DNA of 52,650 nt, from positions 1 through 52,650 of the forward strand of contig JAESQY010000150.1 in assembly GCA_016764915.1 (NCBI GenBank). Direction: 5' to 3'. Position numbers and translations under genes: made by a program. Position 1 is the first letter of the stretch, and each line of letters starts with the position of its first letter. Below are positions 16,226-25,916 of this stretch, in pieces. This stretch comes from Aliivibrio sp. (GTDB lineage Bacteria; Pseudomonadota; Gammaproteobacteria; Enterobacterales; Vibrionaceae). The notes beneath the pieces are model-generated. The model was not told the origin of the DNA. It worked only from the letters and a program-made list of their open reading frames with translations, and did not search any database.

Positions 16226-18769
16226 CTAGTTTTGGCTCGCTAAATTGTCAGTGGATATTGCGGTGGTTCGATTGATTTGTTGGCCGCTGCGATATGAAAC
16301 AACATAACTCGATCCTGTAGCTGGCGTCACGATGTCATAAAATTGAGGCAGATTAAAGTTCACTATGTCACCACAGTTCATCTCATTTTGAGTTGAGGTG
16401 TAGTAACGATTAACACCATTGACCATATCATCTTTGTCACCGTTAAACTGTCGGTAAACCTCAACGCCATTGTTTTCATCCAATACATAGATATTAAACC
16501 CCTTACCACACTCTTCAAAGAAGAACTGAATAATGCCTTCACTGGCATTGGCATCCACAATTTCTGGCAGATGTAAATCGATGTCCTGCCCCATTAACAG
16601 TGCCGGCGAACCACTGCGTTTATGCGCTGAAATCAAACAATAAAAATCGACTGAATCTTCAAGCTTTTGCACTGATACTCCACGGCGCTCAAAAAACAGA
16701 CCAAACATCTGATTACCAATTTTTATGGTTTTAAATCGACGCTGCGTCTCTTCATCAACGGGTTTTAATCGGTACTCAATACACTCGGCTAGAAGCTGAT
16801 AAATTGAGTTTCTAATCATACCTCGTTTGTTTTCGCTATAACAGAATACATCAACAGATTCAGGGGCAACTGCATCTTGGTGCATTTTACCTAACACCGC
16901 TTTTAATGCTTCAAGCATCGAATTTTCACCACTAAAGTGCATGGTTCTCACTTCATGCCATGAATTTTTGTAAACCAGATCAACACTGCCAACCAGACAT
17001 TTACTGTCACGACCAAAACTCAGTGCATCGATATCTTGAAAGTTTGATTTTCCAGCTTTTGCTCGCTTCTCATTTAAGTCCGTTGTTGGATCACTTTCTA
17101 AATTGATGAACATCGACAATTGACGAATTTCACAAGGGTTAGAGAGCTCTTTCAGGGTGGGGTGAGGTTTACGCAGTGAGAACGTATTTCGCAGATCGCT
17201 GACCATCTGATAAAACTTATCAATATTCAAATCAGCACTTTTTACGACCGCATTCAAACGGGTCGATTCAGTGAGCAAACCATTGAAAAATGCCCATGCC
17301 ACTAACTTACTTAAGTATTTATTATGCTCAAGAACTGGCTGGCCAATGATCTGTTTCGCTTCCAGTGATTTATTATACAAATACCAGCCAGAAGCATTGA
17401 TTCTATTCTCTGGCACTTCTATAAATGAGAGATCAGGTTCATGCAAATCAGGGGATATCTGCGGGTTGAGCAGAGTTACCTTGCCAGGAAGCTCTTCAAA
17501 AGAAGCGTATAACTTTCGGGCTAATATGCTGATATCTTCAGGACTAATCGCTGAAGTAATGTTATTTTTACGAGCAAAACCAATAAGGTTTCGATAACTC
17601 TGCATCAGGGCACTTAGCAGTTCATTATGCGCTCGTTTTACCTGCTCTACCTTCCAATGCCGACGGTTATCTAACTCTTCAATCATCGCTGTAGACCAAC
17701 CCCATTGTTCGGTCAATTCGGTAAGAGCAACTCTTCGCCATTCAACCGAATCAGCTCTTCGCTCTTTGCATGACAGCTTCTCATGAGTTTTCAGATAGAA
17801 ACTTTTTCGAACCAATTCTAAACGTCGATGATCATTAATTCGTTCTAAATAACGGGTGACTTTTTCCAACATCAAATAATAGGAATCCATACTATACAGA
17901 TTCGGTTCTTCAGCAAAAAATCGACGTTTACTATCAAGACTCAACAGCTGAGTATTCGGATACTCCCATGAGTATGCTTCAAGTAGAATCGCTTTTAAGA
18001 CAGATTTATATGGAGAGTCGATACTTTTGTAGAGTTGCCAAAGACTGGAACCAAAATACTCTTCCGCAGGAATCGAATTTAATTTGCCAAAATCAATCCA
18101 ATGGGTGCAATTAATATGTCCTTCAGCACAAAGCTGGTTTACGTATTTATCGTAACACTCTTCCATTTCTGGCGGAACAATGGACCACAGTAAACGACGA
18201 CCAGCCAAACGCACTGCAGAACGGTAGAACTCATCTAATAACAGTAGGTGCTGTGTAGAACCACAATTATCACCCGTCATCTCTTCGGAGTGATTATCAC
18301 GAAAACGCATCTCATCAATCAAGAAGAAATTAGCTTCGACACCATGCTGAATAGCCCATTTTGTGATCTCATCACACTTGCTTTCTAATTGTTTGCGTAA
18401 TGTTTTCTTCATCTCTGATGATACACATACCCAAATATCAATATCACTACTGGACGTTTGTCCAATTGATGAGGTGCTTCCCATCGAATACAGACCGAGA
18501 ATGCTATTATCTGAAGGAGTATTAATCAGAATTGGTGAGAGAAGTTTTAATCCGTCGTTTTGAATCGACGTGGGTTCAAAATCAAAGATACCGTGTGGCG
18601 TCTGCTCATTGATATAACCTGGAAGTGATAAGTGATTGTAGTGTAGTAGCAGTGGTAATACTGAAAATATGTGCTTTGCTTGAGCGTCCATCACGGCCAA
18701 CGAACGTTCAATACGCTGCTGGTTCAGAAGGTCAATTCTAGTAATTAGCTTCTTGATATAGTTTTGCAC
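16226..18769 (-). CDS. cyaA: Class I adenylate cyclase
   Basis: CyaA makes cAMP, the CRP cofactor, in response to PTS signals. The 847-aa protein (E. coli 848) has the nucleotidyltransferase-fold catalytic block YSMGSTSSIGQTSSSDIDIWVC near residue 105, followed by the long C-terminal regulatory domain that couples to EIIA-Glc. The frame extends to a GTG at 18799. A GTG at 18769 gives VQNYIKKLITRIDLLNQQR, which aligns with the E. coli start YIETLKQRLDAINQLR at the same distance, so I prefer it. Neither candidate has a strong Shine-Dalgarno. A weak non-ATG start is also known for E. coli cyaA (TTG) and limits synthesis. Confidence 0.95.
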   Translation of the reverse strand: MQNYIKKLITRIDLLNQQRIERSLAVMDAQAKHIFSVLPLLLHYNHLSLPGYINEQTPHGIFDFEPTSIQNDGLKLLSPILINTPSDNSILGLYSMGSTSSIGQTSSSDIDIWVCVSSEMKKTLRKQLESKCDEITKWAIQHGVEANFFLIDEMRFRDNHSEEMTGDNCGSTQHLLLLDEFYRSAVRLAGRRLLWSIVPPEMEECYDKYVNQLCAEGHINCTHWIDFGKLNSIPAEEYFGSSLWQLYKSIDSPYKSVLKAILLEAYSWEYPNTQLLSLDSKRRFFAEEPNLYSMDSYYLMLEKVTRYLERINDHRRLELVRKSFYLKTHEKLSCKERRADSVEWRRVALTELTEQWGWSTAMIEELDNRRHWKVEQVKRAHNELLSALMQSYRNLIGFARKNNITSAISPEDISILARKLYASFEELPGKVTLLNPQISPDLHEPDLSFIEVPENRINASGWYLYNKSLEAKQIIGQPVLEHNKYLSKLVAWAFFNGLLTESTRLNAVVKSADLNIDKFYQMVSDLRNTFSLRKPHPTLKELSNPCEIRQLSMFINLESDPTTDLNEKRAKAGKSNFQDIDALSFGRDSKCLVGSVDLVYKNSWHEVRTMHFSGENSMLEALKAVLGKMHQDAVAPESVDVFCYSENKRGMIRNSIYQLLAECIEYRLKPVDEETQRRFKTIKIGNQMFGLFFERRGVSVQKLEDSVDFYCLISAHKRSGSPALLMGQDIDLHLPEIVDANASEGIIQFFFEECGKGFNIYVLDENNGVEVYRQFNGDKDDMVNGVNRYYTSTQNEMNCGDIVNFNLPQFYDIVTPATGSSYVVSYRSGQQINRTTAISTDNLASQN

Positions 18770-18852
18770 ATTGCTTACCCAAGAATACAGCCCAGACACG
18801 AGGCAGTTAATTAATTCACTGAATGAAAACCATCCAACAATACAACAAAAAC

Positions 18853-18868
18853 GTGATCAATGTATCAC
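18853..18868. promoter_or_regulatory. Palindrome in the cyaA-hemC gap
   Basis: GTGAT and ATCAC are separated by 6 bases and flanked by A-rich and T-rich sides. It looks like a CRP site but has a centre two bases longer than the CRP consensus, so CRP binding is doubtful. It lies about 85 bases upstream of the cyaA start, where regulation would be expected. The rest of 18770-19091 is AT-rich and holds no gene that I can support. Confidence 0.3.
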
Positions 18869-19091
18869 TTTTGCAAGGTTTGGTAAAGAGAGTATCAAAT
18901 TGAGCCTATACGTCAAACCTCAATATAACAAATCCAAATAAGATATAACCAAAATCAACCGTGTAAAGTTGACAATATACTTACTTATTGGCTGTTCAGC
19001 GTATTTTTCAGTGATAATTACTAATTTTCTCTGACAATTCAACATAACAGAATAATAATTAGTGGCTGTCGCAGTAAACAGAGACGAACTG

Positions 19092-19121
19092 TTACGTGTC
19101 AAACACAACAGATGATAGAAT
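19092..19121 (+). promoter_or_regulatory. Putative hemCDXY promoter
   Basis: TTACGT (19092-19097) and TAGAAT (19116-19121) are spaced by 18 bases, ending 20 bases before the chosen hemC start. Both elements are imperfect. Confidence 0.35.
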
Positions 19122-19141
19122 ATTTTCAATAATCATTGCCT

Positions 19142-20086
19142 ATGGAACCCCAGATGCAGCAGCAACCACTCAGAATAGCGACTCGTAAAAGCCCTCTTGC
19201 TCTTTGGCAAGCACACTTTGTTAAAGACGCACTGATCGCCGCCAATCCAGGCTTAGAAGTAGAGTTAGTCACGATGGTCACGAAAGGAGACATCATCCTT
19301 GATACTCCATTAGCAAAAGTGGGTGGCAAAGGCCTTTTTGTTAAAGAACTTGAAGTAGCGATGCTTGAAGGTCGTGCTGACTTAGCTGTTCATTCAATGA
19401 AAGACGTACCTGTGGAGTTTCCCCAAGGGCTAGGCCTAGTCACCATTTGTGAGCGTGAAGACCCTCGCGATGCATTTGTCTCAAACCATTACAATCATAT
19501 CGATGAACTGCCCCAAGGTGCGACAGTGGGCACTTGCAGCTTACGTCGTCAGTGCCAAATAAAAGAGCGTCGTCCCGACCTTATCATTAAAGAGTTGCGC
19601 GGCAATGTCGGCACTCGTTTGGGCAAACTCGACAATGGCGACTACGATGCCATTATTCTTGCTTGTGCCGGCTTAATCAGACTCGGCCTCCAAGAACGCA
19701 TTCGCAGCTCAATGGAACCTGAAATATCTCTCCCTGCCGTTGGACAAGGTGCGGTTGGCATTGGGTGCCGTCTTGATGATGAGAGAACTCGCGCGCTACT
19801 TGCTACGCTTAATCACACTGAAACCGCTCAACGTGTATTGTGTGAGCGTGCTATGAACAATCGCTTAGAAGGGGGCTGCCAAGTTCCTATCGGCAGTTAC
19901 TCACTGCTTGATGGTGATCAGATTTGGCTAAGAGCGTTGGTTGGCGAACCCGATGGCAGCAGAATCATTCGCGGTGAAATCAGAGGCGCAGTAGTAGATG
20001 CAGAAGTGCTAGGTACTACTCTAGCCGATCAGCTGCTTGCCGATGGTGCCAAAGAAATTCTTGATACACTATACAACAGTCAGTAA
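19142..20086 (+). CDS. hemC: Porphobilinogen deaminase (hydroxymethylbilane synthase)
   Basis: HemC joins four porphobilinogen units into hydroxymethylbilane. The protein (about 314 aa) has [32 protein letters not shown], the arginine-rich substrate region [23 protein letters not shown], and the dipyrromethane-cofactor cysteine in [12 protein letters not shown]. The start is uncertain: TTG 19136, ATG 19142 and ATG 19154 are in frame and none has a clear Shine-Dalgarno; I use 19142. It is the first gene of hemCDXY and is divergent from cyaA, as in E. coli. Confidence 0.96.
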   Translation: MEPQMQQQPLRIATRKSPLALWQAHFVKDALIAANPGLEVELVTMVTKGDIILDTPLAKVGGKGLFVKELEVAMLEGRADLAVHSMKDVPVEFPQGLGLVTICEREDPRDAFVSNHYNHIDELPQGATVGTCSLRRQCQIKERRPDLIIKELRGNVGTRLGKLDNGDYDAIILACAGLIRLGLQERIRSSMEPEISLPAVGQGAVGIGCRLDDERTRALLATLNHTETAQRVLCERAMNNRLEGGCQVPIGSYSLLDGDQIWLRALVGEPDGSRIIRGEIRGAVVDAEVLGTTLADQLLADGAKEILDTLYNSQ

Positions 20087-20839
20087 ATGACCATCTTAAT
20101 CACTCGTCCAGACCCTGAAGGCAGTGAACTGTGCAGTGCTCTGAATCATCAGGGCATTTCAGCGATTCACCAGCCTCTTCTCTCAAGAGCTGCTGGTGAG
20201 CATTTCAATCAAATCACCAAACAGTTAGTTAACCTAACAACTAATGACATTGTTATTGCCGTCAGTCAGCATGCGGTGAGTTACACAGAACAAGCTTTTC
20301 AACAACATCAGCTTAGCTGGCCAACAACTATTAACTACTTTGCTGTAGGTCAAAAAAGTGCTCAACATCTCGAACAAGTGACTCAGCAATCGGTACACTG
20401 TCCGAAAGTGTACGATAGTGAACACCTTTTAGCACTGCCAGCGCTGCAACACGATCAAATTGCAGGTAAACGAGTCATTATCCTTCGTGGTAATGGCGGT
20501 CGCGAGCTCATTTATACCACCTTAAATGAGCGACAAGCAGACGTAACTTATGCGGAAGTCTACCAACGAAAGTGGTTGAAACTTAATGCGAAAGAGTTGC
20601 TGCAAAGCTGGACTAATCAACAAGTAAATTGCATTGTAGTAACCAGTGCTGAACAGTTAAGCTTTATGACGGATCTATTTTCTCAACACCACCAGCAACA
20701 GTGGTTATTTCATTGCACGCTGTTGGTACCCAGTCATCGAGTTGTTCTGCATGCCCAGCAGCTGGGTTATCACCATATTACCAATGTCGGAAGCGCGACC
20801 AATAGCGCCATGCTCACCATGTTGAGCAACCAACAATAG
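20087..20839 (+). CDS. hemD: Uroporphyrinogen-III synthase
   Basis: HemD cyclises hydroxymethylbilane with inversion of ring D. The 250-aa protein is weakly conserved, as usual for the family. It shows ILITRPDPEGSEL at the N-terminus, FAVGQKSA, IILRGNGGRELIYTTL near the middle and VTSAEQL. The ATG follows the hemC stop with no gap, so translation is coupled. Identity rests on these motifs and on its place between hemC and hemX. Confidence 0.93.
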   Translation: MTILITRPDPEGSELCSALNHQGISAIHQPLLSRAAGEHFNQITKQLVNLTTNDIVIAVSQHAVSYTEQAFQQHQLSWPTTINYFAVGQKSAQHLEQVTQQSVHCPKVYDSEHLLALPALQHDQIAGKRVIILRGNGGRELIYTTLNERQADVTYAEVYQRKWLKLNAKELLQSWTNQQVNCIVVTSAEQLSFMTDLFSQHHQQQWLFHCTLLVPSHRVVLHAQQLGYHHITNVGSATNSAMLTMLSNQQ

Positions 20840-20861
20840 ACAAAGCAATGACGGGGATCTT

Positions 20862-22007
20862 ATGACAGACGAAAAAAAGACCAACCACAATGAAGACGTT
20901 CAAGAGGCAATAACGACTCCTGTGACTGATAAGCCGTCAGAGACTGAGACTAAAAACATGGTTGATAAACGCAGCAGAAACCTATCAACGGTTGCGATTG
21001 TTATCGCGGTATTATTCAGTGGTGGTCTGTTTTATACCGGACAGCAAAAATCAGAGCAGCAACAGAGTGAGTTAAGCAACCTTAAACAACAGCTTGCCTC
21101 TTTAAAGGGCAGTGTTAACTCTCGAATTGCCACAGCACAACAGCAAACGCTCACTCAAACAAAAACAATCAACCAAAAAGCGATGGTACTGCTTGAGCAA
21201 CAAGATAAGAGTATAGTCAGTTTACAGCTCGCTTTGTCAGATATGAAAGGCAGACGCCCGAACGACTGGTTATTGGCTGAGGCGGATTACTTAGTAAAAT
21301 TAGCAGGTCGAAAACTGTGGTTAGAACATGATATTGTGAGTGCCACGGTCTTAATGGAGTCTGCCGATCAACGTATCGCAGCACTCAACGACGCGAGCTT
21401 AGTTCCACTTCGCCAAGCAATGACCAATGACATCACTGCGCTTAAAACGTTACCCTTGATCGATCGTGATGGTTTAGTCCTGCAGCTGACCAGCTTACAA
21501 AAAATGGTTGATGAACTTCCTTTAGCCAACGCTATTTTACCAGAAGCGGCTAAAGAGGTGAAAGCTGTCGTCTCTGAAGACATTAATCAGTGGCAAGATA
21601 ACCTCATGACATCACTGCAAGACTTTGCAGGTCACTTTGTTACTTACCGAGTTCGAGATGGGAATGTCATTCCTCTATTGAGCCCGCAGCAACACTTCTA
21701 TCTACAAGAGAATATTCGTGGCAAATTAGAATCGGCAATTCGGTCAGTCTATCGAGAGCAATCCGATGTTTATCAAACGTCACTGCAATCGGCTAAACAG
21801 TGGGCAAATCAGTTCTACAAACAAGATGATGCCAAAGTAACATCCTTTATTGCCACTTTGGATAAGCTGTCCACTCAGAACATTGAAATCAAGTACCCAG
21901 TGAGCCTGACTACTCAAGCGCTATTATCCGACTATATTTCAGAGCGCCTTCGTCGAAATATTGTCACATTAGGAACGGAATCGATTCAAGAAGGAGCCTC
22001 AAAATGA
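20862..22007 (+). CDS. hemX: HemX family membrane protein
   Basis: This 381-aa protein has a short acidic cytoplasmic N-terminus, one membrane segment at about residues 41-60 (STVAIVIAVLFSGGLFYTG), then a glutamine-rich coiled coil and a periplasmic helical domain containing DWLLAEADYLVKLAGRKLWLE. It is the HemX of the hemCDXY operon. It is often labelled uroporphyrinogen-III C-methyltransferase, but it lacks a SAM-binding fold, so that name is not supported. Its stop overlaps the hemY start by 4 bases (ATGA). Its role in heme synthesis is not established. Confidence 0.92.
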   Translation: MTDEKKTNHNEDVQEAITTPVTDKPSETETKNMVDKRSRNLSTVAIVIAVLFSGGLFYTGQQKSEQQQSELSNLKQQLASLKGSVNSRIATAQQQTLTQTKTINQKAMVLLEQQDKSIVSLQLALSDMKGRRPNDWLLAEADYLVKLAGRKLWLEHDIVSATVLMESADQRIAALNDASLVPLRQAMTNDITALKTLPLIDRDGLVLQLTSLQKMVDELPLANAILPEAAKEVKAVVSEDINQWQDNLMTSLQDFAGHFVTYRVRDGNVIPLLSPQQHFYLQENIRGKLESAIRSVYREQSDVYQTSLQSAKQWANQFYKQDDAKVTSFIATLDKLSTQNIEIKYPVSLTTQALLSDYISERLRRNIVTLGTESIQEGASK

Positions 22008-23185
22008 TTCGACTTCTTTTATTGGTATCCGTGTTGATTGCAGGTCTGATATTTGGCACTCAGTTTGCCGATCAGCAAGGTTACGTGCTGATCTCAGTGG
22101 CGGACAAAACCGTTGAAATGAGTTTGACCACTTTAGTGCTGTGCGTAGTGGCAATTATTGCTCTATTTTTCTTATTGGAGTATCTGCTAAAACGTGTACT
22201 TTCATTGAGCACCTATACCCGCGGCTGGTTTGTCGGTCGTAACTTACGCAAAGCCCGATTTAATACTTTCCAAGGTTTGGTCACTCTGCTGGAGGGTGAT
22301 TGGAAAAAGTCAGAGAAGCTTGTGCTTAAAGGGGCCAAGTTTAATGACTTTCCACTGTTGAACTATCTGGCCGCGGCAGAAGCGGCTCAAGGCCGAAAAG
22401 ATATCATCAAACGTGATAACTACCTGCAACTTGCTGCTGAACAAGAGCACAGTGAACTTGCCGTGACGTTAACGAAAGCCAAGCTGCAGATCAATCAAGG
22501 TGAGTTTGAACAAGCGCTAGAGAGCTTACAAACAATTAAACAAGACCATCCTAAAAACCCAGTGTTGATTGATCTACTCAAAACCACTTATGTAGCACTT
22601 GGTGATTGGCAGTCATTAAAAAATATTATTCCCCGTCTCTCTAAAGCAAATTTGATTGATGAACATGAAGCTCATTCACTGCAAGAGCGAAGTGAGTGTG
22701 GCCTAATGGCAGATATTGCCATCAACAAAGGCAGCGCTGGATTGCTCGAACATTGGCACACACTATCTCGTAAAAGCAGGAAACAGGTGGTATTGATCCA
22801 CTGCTTAATTAAAGAGCTCATCGGCCGCAAAGCCGACTCAGAAGCCTATATTGTTTTGCGCGAGACCATTAAAAAGCAGCCTGATAATCGTTTAATAGAG
22901 CTTATTCCAACCTTAAACCTACCCGATTATTACCCCGCGATACTGCTGCTTAAAGAGCAACTAAAATATGATGAGCAGAACTCAGTCACTCAAAGCGCGC
23001 TAGCGCAAATCTACATGCGAAATAAAAACTGGCAAGAAGCAAGAGAGCACTTCGAACAAGCAGTCGCGATCAACCCAACGATTTCAGACTACTCCTACCT
23101 AGCAAAAGTTCTCGACAAACAAAACCGCAAACAAGCGGCAGCTGATGTTTCACGTAAAGCCTTATCATTAGTCGGTAATGATTAG
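22004..23185 (+). CDS. hemY: HemY, TPR-containing inner-membrane protein
   Basis: This 393-aa protein has two N-terminal membrane segments (residues 1-22 and about 40-62) and then a helical region with tetratricopeptide repeats, clearest near the C-terminus (ALAQIYMRNKNWQEAREHFEQA). It is the last gene of hemCDXY and is coupled to hemX. Its exact role is unclear; it is not the protoporphyrinogen oxidase that bears the same name in Bacillus. Confidence 0.92.
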   Translation: MIRLLLLVSVLIAGLIFGTQFADQQGYVLISVADKTVEMSLTTLVLCVVAIIALFFLLEYLLKRVLSLSTYTRGWFVGRNLRKARFNTFQGLVTLLEGDWKKSEKLVLKGAKFNDFPLLNYLAAAEAAQGRKDIIKRDNYLQLAAEQEHSELAVTLTKAKLQINQGEFEQALESLQTIKQDHPKNPVLIDLLKTTYVALGDWQSLKNIIPRLSKANLIDEHEAHSLQERSECGLMADIAINKGSAGLLEHWHTLSRKSRKQVVLIHCLIKELIGRKADSEAYIVLRETIKKQPDNRLIELIPTLNLPDYYPAILLLKEQLKYDEQNSVTQSALAQIYMRNKNWQEAREHFEQAVAINPTISDYSYLAKVLDKQNRKQAAADVSRKALSLVGND

Positions 23186-23209
23186 CGTTAAACAGTGAAT
23201 CGCAGCCAT

Positions 23210-23238
23210 AAAAAAAGAGCCTGCACGGCTCTTTTTTT
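23210..23238. terminator. Bidirectional terminator between hemY and fre
   Basis: A seven-A run, arms GAGCC and GGCTC with a 5-base loop, and a seven-T run form a hairpin that can stop transcripts from both convergent genes. Confidence 0.88.
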
Positions 23239-23256
23239 GTGTCATCGCACGACTAA

Positions 23257-23970
23257 TTACATAAACGCATAAGCATCTGCGTATATATTCTCTCTTTTCG
23301 CTTGTTTGTCTGCGGTAAATTGCTCACGAGCAGCACCTGCCATTTCAAACCGCCCAGCGATATAAATATCTTGATTTTCTAGAGTCGCAAAATCATTGCT
23401 GACCGCTTGCAGTACATTACCAATCGCCCCAGTCCAACCCGGCTTGCTCTGTTCAATCACAGGAATAAAACGAACATTATCATTCTGTGCTGCAATCAAC
23501 TCAAGCTCTGCTTTTGCATAGAGCTGGCTCTCATCACGCCCGCCCCAATAGAGAGAGATGGGACGTGTTACTTTTTGACTAATGCAGTGATCAAGAATCG
23601 AGCGTACATAACTAAAACCAGTACCACCAGCAATGAGTAGCAGCTCATTATCACTCTCTTCGCGGATCCACGCTTCACCATGTGGCGCATCAATAGTAAT
23701 AGATTCGCCTGACGCTAACGCAGACGTCATCAATTCAACCACTTGCTGTGCATAGGGATTATGTTCAGCAGCACCAATGTGCAACTCAAGCTCGCCATTG
23801 TGACGACAAGGGCTGCTTGCGATGGAGAATGGGCGCTTATCATCTTCGCCCATGACGACCATTAAGTACTGTCCAGCACAAAAATTAATATTCATTTCTG
23901 GGTGCAATAATACACGGAACGTATTGCACGCTAATGGTTCTACTGATGTCACTTTACTTCTTACTATCAT
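23257..23970 (-). CDS. fre: NAD(P)H-flavin reductase
   Basis: Fre reduces free riboflavin, FMN or FAD with NAD(P)H and releases the reduced flavin. The 237-aa protein has the ferredoxin-reductase fold: flavin region [20 protein letters not shown], the NAD-binding [12 protein letters not shown] near residue 114, [11 protein letters not shown], and the C-terminal [17 protein letters not shown]. It matches E. coli Fre (233 aa) and its relative LuxG. It is the third gene of ubiD-ferredoxin-fre, 48 bases after the ferredoxin. UbiD needs prenylated FMN, whose synthesis starts from reduced FMN, which gives a reason for the ubiD-fre linkage also seen in E. coli. Confidence 0.95.
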   Translation of the reverse strand: MIVRSKVTSVEPLACNTFRVLLHPEMNINFCAGQYLMVVMGEDDKRPFSIASSPCRHNGELELHIGAAEHNPYAQQVVELMTSALASGESITIDAPHGEAWIREESDNELLLIAGGTGFSYVRSILDHCISQKVTRPISLYWGGRDESQLYAKAELELIAAQNDNVRFIPVIEQSKPGWTGAIGNVLQAVSNDFATLENQDIYIAGRFEMAGAAREQFTADKQAKRENIYADAYAFM

Positions 23971-24018
23971 GTTATCCTCTGTACAACGGTCCTTGTTACT
24001 GCTTACGCTTTTTGTCAG

Positions 24019-24282
24019 CTAATCTAATAATAGAACGATGTTGCTGTTTGCGTATGCTTGGCAAGTAAATATCCATCCTTCTTGCTGCTCTTTCTCTGTG
24101 AGCATCGGTTCCAGATGGTAACTCACTTCACCTTCTAATTTTTTACATAAACACATTCCGCATGCGCCGACTTGGCACCGATTTGGAAATGCAATATTCT
24201 GTTCCAATGCCGCTTGAAGAATGGTCGTTTCACGTGGAACAGTAAACACGATATCCTCAGGCAACAAACGTACTTGGTGCAT
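24019..24282 (-). CDS. 2Fe-2S ferredoxin (plant type)
   Basis: This 87-aa protein carries the plant-type [2Fe-2S] ligands Cys36, Cys41, Cys44 and Cys74, in RCQVGACGMCLC and FTCQA; Cys46 is an extra cysteine. It starts 17 bases after ubiD and ends 48 bases before fre, so it is in their operon. It resembles the ferredoxin domain fused to flavin reductase domains in larger oxidoreductases and the YfaE ferredoxin that maintains ribonucleotide reductase. The arrangement suggests it passes electrons with Fre, but no partner can be read from the sequence. In E. coli ubiD and fre are directly adjacent, without this gene. Confidence 0.9.
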   Translation of the reverse strand: MHQVRLLPEDIVFTVPRETTILQAALEQNIAFPNRCQVGACGMCLCKKLEGEVSYHLEPMLTEKEQQEGWIFTCQAYANSNIVLLLD

Positions 24283-24299
24283 TAAGTGACCACTCCTAT

Positions 24300-25769
24300 C
24301 TACTCAAAGATCCCGAGTTCATCCCATATCTCATCGATTTTAGCGACGACCGTCGGATCTTTAGTAATAGGTTTCCCCCACTCGCGTTGGGTTTCCCCCT
24401 CCCATTTATTAGTCGCGTCTAAACCCATTTTCGAACCTAGACCGACTATTGGTGAGGCAAAATCTAACGAATCGATCGGTGTATTTTCAATCAACACCGT
24501 ATCACGAGCAGGATCCATTCGAGTGGTAATCGCCCAAATAACATCATTCCAATCTCGAGCATTCACATCTTCATCACACACAATGACAAACTTAGTATAC
24601 ATAAACTGTCGTAAAAATGACCAAACCCCCATCATTACCCGTTTTGCATGTCCTGGATACTGCTTTTTCATCGTCACAATCGCCATTCGATAAGAGCAGC
24701 CCTCTGGTGGCAGATAAAAATCAACAATTTCAGGAAACTGCTTTTGCAAAATAGGCACGAACACTTCATTCAGTGCGACGCCTAATACGGCGGGTTCATC
24801 AGGCGGCCTGCCAGTATACGTACTATGATAGATTGGATTTTTACGCATGGTGATGTGAGTGATGGTGAAGACATGATGCTTTTCAGCCTCATTATAATAA
24901 CCAGTATGATCGCCATAAGGCCCTTCATCGGCAAACTCTTGCGGGTCGATATACCCTTCAAGCACTATTTCTGCACTGGCTGGCACCTCAAGATCGTTAC
25001 TGATTGATTGCACAACCTCTGTTTTACTGCCACGAAGCAGACCTGCAAATGCATACTCAGAAAGCGTATCAGGAACAGGGGTTACCGCAGCTAAAATGGT
25101 GGCAGGGTCAGCACCAAAAGCAACTGAAACAGGAAAAGGTTTACCTGGGTTGGTTTCCATCCACTCGCGCATATCCAATGCACCGCCTCGATGAGCAAGC
25201 CAGCGCATAATTATTTTATTTTTGCTGATTTTTTGTTGTCGATAGATACCGAGATTCTGCCGGCTTTTATTGGGTCCGCGCGTTATGGTCAGACCCCAAG
25301 TAAGCAGTGGCGCCACATCTTCAGCCCAGCAGCTCATCACTGGTATTTTATCAAGATCGACATCGTCGCCCTGCCAGACAATCTCTTGACATCGTGCTTT
25401 ACGCAGCTTTTTGGTCGGCATATTTAACACTTGTTTAAAAACGGGCAGTTTATCCAGCGCATCTTTAAAGCCTTTTGGTGGCTCAGGCTCTTTCAAATAG
25501 GCCAACAGCTTACCCACTTCTCTAAGCTCCGCCACCTCTTTACGACCCATGCCGATAGCGACTCGCTCAGCGGTGCCAAATAAGTTAGTCAGCACTGGCA
25601 TATCATAACCAATCGGGTTTTCAAATAACAACGCCGGACCTGCAGCACGAAGTGTACGATCGCTGATTTCTGTCATCTCATAATGCGGATCAATTGGATG
25701 TGTTATGCGCTTCAATTGACCAATTGACTCTAAGTGGTCAATAAAATCTCTTAAATCGTTAAATTTCAT
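24300..25769 (-). CDS. ubiD: 4-hydroxy-3-polyprenylbenzoate decarboxylase UbiD
   Basis: UbiD removes the carboxyl group in ubiquinone synthesis using prenylated FMN made by UbiX. The 489-aa protein (E. coli 497) starts [14 protein letters not shown] and has [29 protein letters not shown] and [11 protein letters not shown], which hold the cofactor and active-site acidic residues. ATG is preceded by a weak GAAGAAAG. It leads the operon ubiD-ferredoxin-fre. Downstream are ubiE, ubiJ and ubiB about 10 kb away, so ubiquinone genes are clustered in this part of the chromosome. Confidence 0.96.
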   Translation of the reverse strand: MKFNDLRDFIDHLESIGQLKRITHPIDPHYEMTEISDRTLRAAGPALLFENPIGYDMPVLTNLFGTAERVAIGMGRKEVAELREVGKLLAYLKEPEPPKGFKDALDKLPVFKQVLNMPTKKLRKARCQEIVWQGDDVDLDKIPVMSCWAEDVAPLLTWGLTITRGPNKSRQNLGIYRQQKISKNKIIMRWLAHRGGALDMREWMETNPGKPFPVSVAFGADPATILAAVTPVPDTLSEYAFAGLLRGSKTEVVQSISNDLEVPASAEIVLEGYIDPQEFADEGPYGDHTGYYNEAEKHHVFTITHITMRKNPIYHSTYTGRPPDEPAVLGVALNEVFVPILQKQFPEIVDFYLPPEGCSYRMAIVTMKKQYPGHAKRVMMGVWSFLRQFMYTKFVIVCDEDVNARDWNDVIWAITTRMDPARDTVLIENTPIDSLDFASPIVGLGSKMGLDATNKWEGETQREWGKPITKDPTVVAKIDEIWDELGIFE

Positions 25770-25870
25770 CTTTCTTCGCCCATTCGTAGTGCGTGTTGGC
25801 AGTACAGCACATCATTCAATAATTACGATTATAACTGGTTACTACCATGAAGATAGGTTTCAGATATAAA

Positions 25871-25896
25871 AACGCCGCTCATAAGAGCGGCGTTTT
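25871..25896 (-). terminator. Terminator of rho
   Basis: Arms AACGCCGCTC and GAGCGGCGTT with a 6-base loop AT-rich loop are followed on the minus strand by a T-run. It is 21 bases past the rho stop. Confidence 0.85.
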
Positions 25897-25916
25897 GTTA
25901 AGCTTAGTTTAAACGA

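Noticed and set aside
18920..19129. 69-aa minus-strand open frame in the cyaA-hemC gap
   Set aside because: Composition is AT-driven, there is no ribosome binding site, and it covers the likely hemC promoter.
20862..22007. Uroporphyrinogen-III methyltransferase activity for HemX
   Set aside because: No SAM-binding methyltransferase motifs; only one membrane segment and a coiled-coil periplasmic part are seen.
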